This document shows positions 11,054 through 21,863 of a stretch of DNA of 64,000 bases, one piece after another (position 1 is the first letter of the stretch; each line of letters begins with the position of its first letter). The stretch lies in NCBI RefSeq assembly GCF_036785885.1, contig NC_092312.1:25066001-25130000 (forward strand), written 5' to 3'. Position numbers and translations under genes: made by a program. Below the pieces are notes generated by a model, which saw only the letters and a program-made list of their open reading frames with translations, had not been told where the DNA came from and made no database searches. The stretch comes from Coffea arabica (Eukaryota; Streptophyta; Magnoliopsida; Gentianales; Rubiaceae).

Positions 11054-14000
11054 TCATGATCTCGTACCTTTAAAGCATGTCAAACTCTGGGAACAAGAAG
11101 CGAAGACTGGTGCTGGAGATGGACGGACTTCATCAATTTCCAAGTAAGGGATGTTCATGATCTTTGGCCAATCTGGGCCTCTGCCCTTCTCATTTTTGCT
11201 GACTTTTTCTGTCAGCAAGGGGGAATCTCGGATACGTAGGTGCTGGAGAGATGAGGGAAATCCCTGTGCAGGAAATGACTGAAGCTTTGGGCAATCCACA
11301 ATGCAAACATCTGCCAGTGAAGTAAGGTCTTTTAAGGTATCAGGGGGCCCGAGAGATTCAAGACGGATGCATGACTGAATCACTAGAAGTTCAAGCTTGG
11401 GAGGCAGCCCTTCTTCTGGAAAATTTGAAAGCTTGGGGCAATCACGAATACACAAGTTCACAAGACGTGGTAAACTTCCTTTGCAAGATTGTTCAGAATC
11501 AAAGAGATCTTCCAAATCTTTGCAGGCTGAAATGTAAAGTGATGTGATTTGTACTTCCCATTTTGTCGGAAAGGAAATCAAGTCTGATATGTTGGAAATG
11601 CTCAAGGACTGCAAGTAATGCAATGAGACAACAGAATCGCTGGTGATTCCGAATTTGTACTCACTGATGATATTCATTGCCTCCAAAAGTGTGTGGCTGC
11701 GGCATCTATCTATTGCAAGCTGTGTCAGAGGCTCTGATGGATCAAAATAGATTGATTCACATTCACCAATCTCTAGTTTGCGGTTCATTGATGCTCTGCA
11801 ACTGTTGTAATATTTTGCTGGAAGACCATGGATTTTTGGGCAATTTGTAATCATACATCTCCAAATACGAGCCCCCAAGTCGCGAAAATCCACAGAGTAA
11901 TTGCCTGGGAAACCCTCAAGTACAGGGTTGTCTACAAGCACTAGAGTTCCAGAATATATGGCAGAGAGAGACGGAATTGCCTTCAGAGAATTGCACTTTT
12001 TGACCTTCAAAATTCGTAATTTGGGAATGCTTTGGGGCAACTGAATCAGGTCGGGGCAGTTGATAATCTTCAGGGTGTGCAGTAAAGGGCACTCGAGCTG
12101 TGCAGGCAACTCCCTCAATTTCTGCATATTCTTAATGCAAATAACTTCAAGATTTTCTTGCCTACCGAGCATGAGAGTTTCAAGGTTCTGGCATCCCTCT
12201 AGTATAAGGGTTTTCAGAAGTTGAAGCTTCCCCCTACTTAACCAAGAAGGAGTCCTTTTACCACAATATCTGTGAACTCTGAGCTTTGTGAGACTTGAAT
12301 GAGGTTCAAGATCTTCCAGAACCTCGGCATCATGTTCATCAGGTGTTTTACCTTTCAATTGTGAAATCTCTCTCTTAGTCTCAGAAGCCCATTCTAACTC
12401 TAGAACTTGGACTCTTGGTTTGTTTTTCAAGTTTGCCTCGGCCGCGCGTTCTGCTTTATTGAGCTCCATTATATGCAGTGATCCTTCAAGGTCATTCATG
12501 CCCTTTAATTGTTCAATTCCAAAACCTTTCTTGGCTTCACCAACACAGAACTTGTGGAGATTTTGAAGAGAAGTCAGTCTACCAATGTTTGGTGGCTGCC
12601 TAAGGCACCTGTATTTCCAGAATGCCTCCTCAATCTCAAGATGCCTCAAGTTGATCAAGCGACTGAGGCCCTTGGGTAATCCTAATAACCAAGGGCAGTC
12701 CAAGAGCTTAAGCGTTTGCAGGTTCAGCAAACTGCATAGTTCATTTGGAAGCCACTTGATCTTAGTTCTCGACAAGTTAAGGTAGTGAAGAAGCTTTAAC
12801 TCTGCAAGTGTTTTTGGCAACTTTGCAACACTACTAGAACTCAGATCTAAAACACGTAGGTATTTCAGAGTCTGGAACATTTTACCAAGTGTCTTGCCAA
12901 AGTCTGTTAAGGAATTACGAGACATTGGCATGAGAATGGTACGCAACTTCTTACACTTCATAATGGATTTAGATGCTCCCTCCACTTTTTCACACATTAG
13001 CGCAATGTGATGAGTTTTCGGGTCAATGCGACTTGGATTTTCACCTTTCACTATGCAAGAATACTTTCCAGAAACTAATTCTGCCAAATCGTGAAGGTAG
13101 TCGTGCATCCTGTACTTCTCTGACTCTGGCTGTTGCTGAAAGAAGGAAAGCTCTTGCAGCCTGTCAAAGCATCTGCGTCCTTTTTCCTCCAGTGTTTCTG
13201 CCAACTTACTTGGCTGAACCAGTGAATGAGCCATCCACAATTTGACCAGTTCATCTTTGTCAAACTCATGGCCTTTAGGGAATATGGAGCAAAATGAAAA
13301 GCAGCGCTTTAGTTCAGGTGGGAGGTGAAAATAACTTAGTCTAAGGACAAATAGTGTTCTATGCTTCTCATCTCTATATTCCTCTTCTACCTTGGCCAGA
13401 TCATTATTCAAGATACCCGACCATTTATGACGAGCTTGAGGTCTTAAAAGACATCCTATAACCTCTACAGCCAGAGGTAAACCATCACATTTGCTCACAA
13501 TTCCATCAGCAATAGCCTTTACATCTTTATTCACTAGGTCTGACTCATCCCCTTTAATTGCATTTCTGGCAAATAATTTCAGACATTCCTCATGGGGCAA
13601 TTTTCCCAAGGGAATATGGGGGATAGGCACATTCTGCGGACTCAAACCAAACACATTTTCTGATCGACCAGTTACAATCACCCTAGTTCCGTTATGTGCT
13701 GTCAATAAGCCTTTCTCCAGCTCTTTCCAATCCTCGAGATTTTCAGTCCAGACATCATCCAAGACAAGTAGAAGTTTAAGTCCTTCCACAGAGTGCTGTA
13801 GCTTTGATTCCAGGCTACCTCCAGGTATGTAATCCTTAGCAGGAATTATATTTTCAAAACTTCGGCTCACATTCATTGGACCTTCGCGGTCTGTAACGGA
13901 AATCCAGATTTTAACATCGCAGTGCCCAGCCAGCTTACTGTCCTTATCCGCTTTCTTAGCCTTAGCACAAGCATCAATTATCTTGTCAAAAATTGTGCTC

Positions 14001-14725
14001 ATATTAATTGGACCTTCACTGTCTGAAACAGAAATCCAGCTTTTAATATCAAATTCATCCAGCTCACGGTCATGATACACTTGCCGAGCAAGCACTGTTT
14101 TCCCTATGCCCCCCATACCTGTAATCGTGGTCACAGAAACCCGACCGTCCACACTGTTGCCACTCGATTTCAACATCTTAATTATTTCACGTTTCTCCTT
14201 TACCCTGCCCACAACCTCAAGATCCATAACAGAGCTAATACGAGCTGGACCCCTTTTCTCCTTTTCCTTGCCAACAGAATCTTCTCCGACAAGGTTCAAC
14301 AAAGCTTTTTTACTATCAAACCTCGAACGAATTGAATCAAACCTTTCCATGATTTCATGTATGCCATGTACTATTGACCTGTTTTTCAACCGAAAAATCC
14401 AATCAGGTGCAACAGGGGGGCAGGTATTTACCTGCCGCATTTCATTCCATATCAGCACCTCTGTTGATAGCATGTCTAGAATATTTTCAGCGTCATAAAT
14501 AGCATCTTTCAACTCTTCAAGGAGATCTGCCACCTTTGACCTTCGGGGAATCTCCTCTGCATCTTCAATAACTTTTTGGATATCCATGAACTTATCCTGC
14601 AAGGTTTTGACATCTTTCTCGAATCCAGCAGGAGTAAAAATCTCATCCTGGATCAACAAAGCAAGTTTCTGGACAACTAATTTGAAAATAGGACTTGCTA
14701 ATGCCGAAATGGGCTCTGCCATCAC
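11054..14725 (-). CDS. NLR-A: full-length CC-NB-LRR resistance-type protein
   Basis: A single open frame of 1,223 aa. An Rx-type coiled coil occupies about 1-140, with a DAENILDML stretch at the EDVID position. The NB-ARC runs from about 170 to 545: P-loop GMGGIGKT (203-210), kinase-2 LLLVLDDVW (318-326), RNBS-B GTRVIVTGRS (346-355), GLPLA (415-419), a CFSFCSIFPKG RNBS-D and MHD (540-542). About 25 irregular LRRs follow to the end (LRVLDLS, LHYLNLS, LPxxL pattern). NLRs are intracellular immune receptors that bind ADP/ATP through the NB-ARC and signal hypersensitive defence; the architecture is like the RGA/Rpi-blb group. The odd feature is the segment around RNBS-A (228-299), which appears twice in diverged form (KSWISVSDSEGPINMS, then KIWISVTDREGPMNVS), adding about 40 aa relative to NLR-B. 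All key nucleotide-binding motifs are intact. The final codons contain AAAG/GTACGAG, a possible donor site, so a 3' intron cannot be excluded. The ligand is unknown. Confidence 0.93.
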   Translation of the reverse strand: MMAEPISALASPIFKLVVQKLALLIQDEIFTPAGFEKDVKTLQDKFMDIQKVIEDAEEIPRRSKVADLLEELKDAIYDAENILDMLSTEVLIWNEMRQVNTCPPVAPDWIFRLKNRSIVHGIHEIMERFDSIRSRFDSKKALLNLVGEDSVGKEKEKRGPARISSVMDLEVVGRVKEKREIIKMLKSSGNSVDGRVSVTTITGMGGIGKTVLARQVYHDRELDEFDIKSWISVSDSEGPINMSTIFDKIIDACAKAKKADKDSKLAGHCDVKIWISVTDREGPMNVSRSFENIIPAKDYIPGGSLESKLQHSVEGLKLLLVLDDVWTENLEDWKELEKGLLTAHNGTRVIVTGRSENVFGLSPQNVPIPHIPLGKLPHEECLKLFARNAIKGDESDLVNKDVKAIADGIVSKCDGLPLAVEVIGCLLRPQARHKWSGILNNDLAKVEEEYRDEKHRTLFVLRLSYFHLPPELKRCFSFCSIFPKGHEFDKDELVKLWMAHSLVQPSKLAETLEEKGRRCFDRLQELSFFQQQPESEKYRMHDYLHDLAELVSGKYSCIVKGENPSRIDPKTHHIALMCEKVEGASKSIMKCKKLRTILMPMSRNSLTDFGKTLGKMFQTLKYLRVLDLSSSSVAKLPKTLAELKLLHYLNLSRTKIKWLPNELCSLLNLQTLKLLDCPWLLGLPKGLSRLINLRHLEIEEAFWKYRCLRQPPNIGRLTSLQNLHKFCVGEAKKGFGIEQLKGMNDLEGSLHIMELNKAERAAEANLKNKPRVQVLELEWASETKREISQLKGKTPDEHDAEVLEDLEPHSSLTKLRVHRYCGKRTPSWLSRGKLQLLKTLILEGCQNLETLMLGRQENLEVICIKNMQKLRELPAQLECPLLHTLKIINCPDLIQLPQSIPKLRILKVKKCNSLKAIPSLSAIYSGTLVLVDNPVLEGFPGNYSVDFRDLGARIWRCMITNCPKIHGLPAKYYNSCRASMNRKLEIGECESIYFDPSEPLTQLAIDRCRSHTLLEAMNIISEYKFGITSDSVVSLHYLQSLSISNISDLISFPTKWEVQITSLYISACKDLEDLFDSEQSCKGSLPRLVNLCIRDCPKLSNFPEEGLPPKLELLVIQSCIRLESLGPPDTLKDLTSLADVCIVDCPKLQSFPAQGFPSSLQHLRIRDSPLLTEKVSKNEKGRGPDWPKIMNIPYLEIDEVRPSPAPVFASCSQSLTCFKGTRS

Positions 14726-16949
14726 TCACTTTTTCAACTGAACAAAATGTAAAGGCATAGGAAGAGAGATCCCAGTTTTTCTTGCAAGGATTACCTCTAA
14801 ATATTATACATTGTCCGGCTTAGTGCAAGATCATAACATGATTGCCTTCTACCGAAGAGATTAGTCACTGTTTGTTCATGCAACATCCTCCCAAGGCCAT
14901 TGAGTTTGTTCTCTCGCTCATTCTAGCAAAATATGGCTGTAAAGCGAAAAGCACGAGCTTAAATGGCAATGATCCTTCCTGCAAGATTTAGACTTTTGTG
15001 TGAGACAAGTAGGAGGCATCTGCTTCAAACTGCTTCATAATCAAGTTCAAACAAGATTCCCAGTAAAACAGAAGTAAATGCCAGGTATATGACATGAACT
15101 ATCCAAACGATTACCCAAACTTTTCTTGATAATTCAAGGAACTATGAACAAAGTTGCATCAATAATGTTTCTTTTGTCTTTTTTCTGGCACCTGTATTAG
15201 TCCCTAGTCAGTAGTCTCCACCCTCAAAATTGGATATTGGCGGAATACTTCTCATAATTCAATTGGAAGAACAAATTTAGTAAGGAAAATGTTAATTGCA
15301 CTTCACTTTTTGTTAATCATACTCTCATTATAATTTTTATCATACGGTGGTTTCCATGTGCTAGATTATATGATAAAACAAATGATACGAGTGCGATAAC
15401 AAAAAGTGAAGTGCGGTTAACATTTTCTAATTAGTAATCCTACTATACATGATAGTTTACTAAATTGCCATTGCAAGAATTTTTAGTTCTAATAACCTTA
15501 GAAGTAAACTAGAACAATAATCTTAAGTACTATCATATGTTTCATTCTTGACATAAGTTCTTAAAAAAAAGCACTTTAAGCATAGGAAAAAGCACAAAAA
15601 CCTTTGTCGATAGGAGCCAAAGTAAATATACAGTTAGGGTACTCAGTAAACATCATGCAGGCCAAAAAGTTGAAAATACAACCACTAGGATTTAGTAAAT
15701 ATTTATTGCCTCTTCTTGCATTCAAACACTTCACTTTTCTTAAAAAAAAAAAAAAATTAACACTATTTTAATGAGTACCACCCAATGACGAACCCAGTAT
15801 TTTAGTTTAAGGGAACGAACCATCAATGATATAATAACAGAAAAATTCTATAGCAAATAAAGCAATGTAGAATGAAGATTCAATAGACTATAATTAGGAA
15901 TAAGAAAATTTTAAGAAATGAAGACAAAATATAAAGAAAGATGTTCAAAACGGTGGTTGAAGTTTCTTTAATTTGTATGATAGTTGAATTTTTTTTTTTT
16001 TTTTTGGTCTTGGATTTCTTGTACAAATTATACAGTGTTACCTTATTTTATATTTTAAAGTTATAATAATCAAAGAAATTAAGAGTTGATTTATTAGAAG
16101 AAATTTGGTTAAAAGAAATTTAATATTTTTGTAATTTTTATTAAGAAATAGTATTAATTGTAAGGTGATGTAGATATTAATGGTATACTTTTATAAGAAA
16201 ACTAAACGTTAGTTTGGTGTAGGACACTTTATCAAAAGAAAATAAATAAAATAACAAAAAAAACTACTAATAATTATGTTTACGGGGAGGGCCAAAGTAA
16301 TATAATTTTAGTTGACAACTAAAATCATAAAAAGAATTTTAAAATTTTAAAAACTTTGGGAGTACATTCTTAATTAAAGTAAATATATAAGTCAAGTTTT
16401 GTAACGTACCTCAAAGCAAAAGTTCAACTTGCAATCCTTCTCAGCTTCTTCCACAATCAATTTTTAAGAAACAAACACCATCATATCCAATTCCTAATTT
16501 GTTATTTATTTATCGACTCGGACGACAATCTAATTGCTATACGATGACTACAAGTTGAAAATGTTTAATTCCACAATCTTTTCTTATTTTTTTTTGTCGC
16601 AACGATAGGATTCCTATAACCTAAACTAGCCTATTCTAGGGGGAGGGGGAGGGGACTCGATGTGAGTAGAAACTCCATCGAATATGGCCAAAGAAGACCG
16701 TCACATATTGTGACAAATTTTTGAGGGAGGCAGGGTTCAAACCCATGACCTCTTTGCATCACCAAACCTTAGAAAGCTTGGGATGACCACCGGACCAAAG
16801 GCCAATGACATGAATCTTTTCTTACTCCCAATTTAAAATTATTTATACTAAGTGTTTGCTTGCACAACACATATGACTACTGCAAATATGGGGTTGACTT
16901 TTCAACATAAAAGAATCTTTTCACTGTTGGAAAAAGATTAGTAATTTAA
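14726..16949. other. Intergenic DNA upstream of NLR-A
   Basis: AT-rich DNA containing a 143-bp MITE at 15285-15427. The rest is matched in copy B (42630-44400) with small indels and poly(A/T) length differences. No gene is seen. Confidence 0.6.
15285..15427. mobile_element. MITE, 143 bp, present in both duplicate copies
   Basis: The left arm GAAAATGTTAATTGCACTTC continues into TTTTTGTTAATC. The right arm is its imperfect inverted repeat, ending AACATTTTC. The arms are about 55 bp around a short loop, so it could fold as a hairpin. The orthologous copy at 43208-43346 shows it was inserted before the segmental duplication. Confidence 0.65.
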
Positions 16950-18771
16950 GGGACAATCACACTAATTGTCCCTCACATATTGTAAATGTGAAAAATTAGT
17001 CTCTCAAATTGAAAATGATCAGTTTTAGTTCCTAACAAATAAAAAAAGATCAATTTTAATCCCTTGGCACTTTTCCAAGCAATTTTTGACCGGAATGTGT
17101 CATGCACACATCACCCTTGGCACTTTTCCAAGCAATTTTTGACCGGAATGTATCATGCACACATCACATGCACAATTTTTAAAGGGTAAAAATTGTAGAC
17201 CACTTTAATGTTGATCAAAAAAATGTGAGGGACCATTACTCATCAACCTCCTTCAACTCTTCCAAACCCTAAATCTAAGCTTCATCACCAATGGCAGAAG
17301 CATGAAAAATTTGCTCGGTCAGTAGTTTGAACGGAAGGAAAAAATGCTTGTACAGTTTTGATCCTCCCACGTCTTCTGGTGTTAATTAATTAGAGTTAAA
17401 TAGATGGCTTTCCTCTTCATACGTGGAAAAGAAGAATTTGGAGGAAAAGAATTGCAACATCTGAGATATAAACAAGAACCCAGAAACCAACGTGAGAGCA
17501 TCAAGCAAGAATCTTAGACCCCAACCTTTTTTCTAGAAGAAAAAAGGATAAAACAAAAAAAAGGAGACCCCAATTAACTGTTGCCGCTAGCATCCTCCTA
17601 TAGCTCATCCAATATCCAACAATAGCTTCTGAAGATCTCCCATAGGCCACCAAATATTCAACATCATTAAAAAAAAAAAAAAAAAAAAGTTTCTCAATGT
17701 CTCCACAGTTTCGTATGCTTTTAACTCTTTCCCCACATTTGGCAGAACATCCACCATTTCTATTATTATACATTATTGGACAAGGTGAAAATCTATCCAT
17801 GAAGAGCAACTAAATTTTGAAATAGAAAATAACCATTAAAAGGTAGTACTTGTCACTTGAAGTTTTCAGCATAAATTGTACCAATGAAAGTGTCTGAAGG
17901 CCCCCAATTTCAGATCTGAAGATAAGAATCATCCTTGATATAAGACAAAATAGCAGGAAAAAATTAATTAAAAGGGTTAAAAGGAAAATCAAGGTCCCGT
18001 TTGGTAAGTGAGTTTTTGGGTGTTTATTTAAAACTTTACTGTAGAAATTTTTAAAAAAAAATTTGAAGTGTGTTTTTTTGAATATTTTGAAGTGTATAGT
18101 TTAAAAATTTTAAGAAGTTTTTTGATATTACTGTAGATAAAGCTATTAAAAAACTTATTGCAGACAAACTTAGCAAAAAACTCAAGTGCCAAACAGGGCC
18201 CAATATCTAGAGAGGGATGTTTCTTGGATTCACTTCATCTCACTTCAATCTCCTATCCTATTATTCTCCTTGGGTTCAAACTCATTTTTTCTTCCCTCGA
18301 CCTTCTCTTCATCCCTTCCCGAATCCGAATGGTCTAGAGACAAATACAATTATTGCTTGAAAGTTTTTGATTGCGCATTTGATTTCTTTAGTCAAACTCT
18401 TTTTATTTTCATTTAATTGAGAGTCCAAGTTGATCTGAACTTTTGAAGACTTTTTGAATATTATTATTTGCAAAGTGTGATGTGGCTATTTTCTGTTTAA
18501 GGGATCTACAATCTAGGTGGTGGACCAAGTTCATGCAAGTATTTGCCTACATTTTTTGGTCAATATTGAAGTGATTTGCCTTTTATACCCTTTAAAAGTC
18601 GGGCACGTGACATGCGCGTGACACATTCCGACCAAAAATCGCTCGGAAAAGTGCAAAAGGACTAAAATGGATCTTTTTTTATTTGCTAGAGATTAAAATT
18701 GATCATTTTCGTTTTGAGAGACTAAATTTTCATATTTATAATATGTGAGGGACGACTAATCCAATTCTCCC
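16950..18771. mobile_element. MULE-like non-autonomous element with ~250-bp inverted repeats
   Basis: The terminal segments (about 16950-17200 and 18600-18771) are inverted repeats. Shared words include GTCCCTCACATATT, TTAGTCTCTCAAA, AATAAAAAAAGATC, CACTTTTCC and CGGAATGTGTCA. The flanking nonamers GTAATTTAA (16941-16949) and ATAATTTAA (18772-18780) agree at eight of nine positions, as expected for the 9-bp target duplication of Mutator-like elements. The left arm carries a 54-bp tandem duplication (17060-17167) absent from the right arm. The interior has no recognisable transposase. It holds a nested MITE and a frame of about 100 codons containing a poly-Phe run with no known domain. The element is missing from copy B, but B lacks a larger stretch here, so presence/absence alone does not date it. 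Confidence 0.75.
17993..18200. mobile_element. GTTTGG-type MITE nested in the MULE-like element
   Basis: 208 bp with imperfect inverted ends: GGTCCCGTTTGGTAAGTGAG at the left, and GGCCCTGTTTGGCACTTGAG read inward from the right. CAA flanks both ends as a 3-bp target duplication. Two internal TTACTGTAGA words match the interior of the MITE at 2124-2293, so it is the same broad family. Confidence 0.8.
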
Positions 18772-19959
18772 ATAATTTAATATCCACTACTTTTTTCCCC
18801 TTTAGCTATTAGTAGTAGTTTCAGTAAAGAATTATTATTGCACTTTTATAGCAAGGGAGATGCCAGCTCGGCACTTTTCAGATCAAATCAGCACCTAAAA
18901 AACTATAAAAGAAGCATCATACATCGTAAAAACTAACGCAAAACGAGATATTATACAGGATACTGGGAACTTTCAGTTTGCAGATTAAGGAGCAGCTTCA
19001 ACATTTGCATATGAAAACACAAGGCTGGATTTTCAATCACATGCAATTTGTAAAGCTAACAATTGATCATCATCTGATGCAAGAAAATGTTTTGTACCTT
19101 AACTCCGTGGCTCAAATTACAATTCAGCTCCAAAATTATCCAAGACCAGTTCTATAATGCATGAGTTTTTGTGTTTAGAGAGAGAGAGAGAGAGAGAGAG
19201 GTAAGGAGTGATTGTCTCTTTCTAGTCTCGATTAATTTGTTGAAGGAAATGAGTTCCGGAGAGAACTGAAAGCCAGGAGCAAGGGGGTTTCTGCTAGAAC
19301 TTGGTTAGCTGAAATGAAAAAGGAAAGAGGGACAGACAATTAAAGGTGAGAATCAGATGCAAAGAAAGAACATCAAGTCAAGCATTCTCAGTTACCGTAT
19401 CACTTACTTTTTATGATGTAATGTTACGAGGCAAAGAATAATTAGAAAATGTGTTTAAGAAAAGATTCAAAAGATTTTTTTTCAAATAATATCCAAATAA
19501 CTTTTAAATTTAATTAGGTATGGTAATGGAGGCAAGTGCTTGCAAAAAAGAAAAAGGGTAAGAAAAAATAGGGCAAGAGTTTTGGGCCGGGGAGAGGGGG
19601 GTAGGGGATAAATTATATTATTATCAAATAAATAAATAATGTGACATTTTGTTGTGGTTAAAAGATGTATTTTTTCTTGTCAATTTATTATTTGGTGCTA
19701 AAAGAATGACTTTGTTAGTTTAGTTTACTTAATTTTTTTTGTCAAATATTGTATATTGTTTATTAAAAAAAAAACAAAGACTATTGATTTAGATTTCAAA
19801 TGGTACAAATATTAAAAAAAATGAATTTAAAAGACTTAAATTTTATTACTCCACATAGAATTTTTGGCTAAAAATTAAAAAGCATGGTTATTGCACTGGT
19901 ATAGGTGTTATACATATATAAGGTCAAATAAAAAATAAAAAATGGCAGCGGCCACCCAT
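18772..19959. other. Intergenic DNA with (GA)n microsatellite
   Basis: A (GA)n run lies at about 19177-19201; copy B has only a short interrupted remnant near 44510. From 19075 the sequence matches copy B at 44405-45010. No gene is recognised. Confidence 0.55.
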
Positions 19960-21180
19960 GGGTCACCTGAGATGTGGGGCGGTAGGTAGGGAGAATAGGG
20001 GATGGGGCGAGAATGGAGAAGAATTTGTAGTACAATAGGGGAAAGGAGAGCACTCTCCTTACTGTTAGGTTCAAATCTTATGGTTGACAGTTGGGGTTGA
20101 GAAGTGTGTGGGGAGGGTGGGAGGAAATAAAAAAGTAGGTTTAATTTGGAAGAGAGACAAATAACAATTGAAGCGTAAAGGCTGCCATTGAAGCGGTAAG
20201 ACTAGTGTGTGCTCGGGAAAATTGGTCTCAAACCCTTCTTGAGGGAGATTCGATTAATACAAACAATCAAAGCAATCAAAAGGGAGGCAGTACAACAAAA
20301 TAGGAGACCCATGATTGATGTCTTTGGATCCTATTCCTATCTAGCGTATTGTTGTCCTTCAAGGCAACCAGGGACGTGGGACGGGCGGGTAGGTAGGGAG
20401 AATAAGGGATGGGGCGAGAATGGAGAAGAATTTGTAGCACAACAGGGGAAAGGAGAGCACTCTCCTTATTGTTAGGTTTAAGATTCAAATCTTAGAGTTG
20501 ACAGTTCAGGGTTAGAAGTGTGTGGGGGAGGGTGGGAGAAAATAAAAAAGTAAGTTCAATTTAAAGAGAGACAAATGACAATTGAAGTGTAAAGGCTGCC
20601 ATTGAAGCGTTAAAACTAGTATGTGCTCGGGAAGATTGGTCTCAACGCTTTCTCGAGTGAATCACAGCAATTAAAAGGGAGGGAGTACAACAGAAGAGGA
20701 GGCCCATGATTGATGGCTTTGGATCCTACTCCTATCTAGTGTACTGTTGTCCTTCAAGGCAACTTGGGATGTGGGGCGGGTGAGTGGGTAGAGAGAATAA
20801 GGGATGGGATGAGCACAGAGAAGAATTTGTAGCACGTCAAGGCAAAAGAGAGCATTCTCCTTACTGTCAAGTTTAAGATACAAATCTTACGGTTGTCAGT
20901 TCAAGGTGAGAAGTGTGTGGGGTAGGGTGGGAGGAAAAAAAAGTAGGTTTAATTTGGAAGAGAGACAAATAACAATTGAAGCATAAAGGCTGCCATTGAA
21001 GTGTTAAAACTAGTGTGTGTTCGGGAAGATTGGTCTCAATGCTTTCTCGAGGGAGATCCGATTAATACAAACAATCAAAGCTATTAAGAGGGAGGGAGTA
21101 CAACAAAAGAGGAGATCCATAATTGATGTCTTTGGATCCTATTCCTATCTGGCGTATTGTTGTCCTCCAAGGCAACCGAC
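19960..21180. repeat. Tandem repeat, ~3 units of ~400 bp (copy A)
   Basis: The landmark GGGAGGNAGTACAAC recurs near 20280, 20675 and 21090 (periods of about 396 and 414). Each is followed by GATTGATGNCTTTGGATCCTA and TTGTTGTCCTNCAAGGCAAC. A purine/G-rich GGTAGGTAGGGAGAATA tract repeats at about 19980, 20390 and 20790. Units are clearly diverged. Two units contain similar 70-codon minus-strand frames, but the repeat has no recognisable protein domain. Confidence 0.8.
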
Positions 21181-21863
21181 ATCAGTTTGAGACTTGAGTG
21201 GAGTGAGTGAGAAGATCACGTAATATTCAATTGTTGTTCAGCTCTCAACAAGCAAGGTAGGAATTACTTGTACTCGGTTTTGCAATGTTGTGTTTACTTT
21301 TACTTGCGGGCTTTTAAGGCTGATTTGAATCACAAATGAAAGCAATATTATTATTATTTACTATCAAAACTTTTTTTTTTTCACGAAGCAGTCAACTTTG
21401 TTTCAGTAATATCTATATTTATTTTTTCTTCTTTTTGTAGTAGTATAATTCAGCCAGCTTATCCTCAAATTTGCATCATTTTCAGGGAACAAACAGGACC
21501 ATTATTCCCATAATGAAATACTTTAGAAGAGAACCCAGAGCTTTAGACCGCACCAAAACATTATGGCCCATACTTATGAAACATGAAAAGGCTAGACTAA
21601 AATTATTGCTGTACAACTAAATATAAAAAGGACCACAGGTCAAATTTGCCTTTATTCTTTTTCCTTTTTCTCCTCTCCACTTGTTTATACCATCTACTCC
21701 AAAATTGTACTGCTACTATCCTAGGTGGAAAACAAGTTATAGCCTATAGTGGGAGCATTAACCCACTTTCTGAAATCTATCCTCTCATTTTTCTTCACCA
21801 CTGCAATATTGGGACCTTAAAGTTAGCCTTGTCCGAATTATAGCCCTTCTTCAATTTTGATCT
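21181..21863. other. Upstream region of the second PP2-like gene
   Basis: No gene is visible. It contains the presumed PP2 promoter, including the TATA-like box at 21622-21630. A (ATT)n run follows in PP2 intron 1 near 21920. Confidence 0.5.
21622..21630 (+). promoter_or_regulatory. TATA-like box upstream of the second PP2 gene
   Basis: TATAAAAAG lies 242 bp before the exon 1 ATG at 21864, correctly placed for a leader of about 200 bp. It is a sequence match only. Confidence 0.4.

Larger units (their letters stand above)
9378..21180. repeat. Segmental duplication, copy A (RPL3 exon 1, NLR-A, 400-bp repeats)
   Basis: From 9378 the sequence matches 37405 onward at an offset of 28,027 bp: RPL3 exon 1, its upstream DNA, the NLR and its upstream flank to about 16497. 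After a stretch absent from copy B (about 16500-19075, holding a MULE-like element), similarity resumes at 19075-19680 (copy B 44405-45010) and again in the 400-bp repeats. Within 10130-11869 I see no difference from copy B by eye. The NB-ARC half of the NLR and the DNA beyond are visibly diverged. Confidence 0.85.

Noticed and set aside
17501..17809. 102-codon minus-strand frame inside the MULE-like element
   Set aside because: Contains a poly-Phe run from a poly(A) tract and no domain. A captured gene fragment remains possible but is unsupported.
20276..20883. Two similar ~70-codon minus-strand frames in the 400-bp repeats
   Set aside because: The similarity is explained by tandem repetition. 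The third unit does not keep the frame, and there is no domain.
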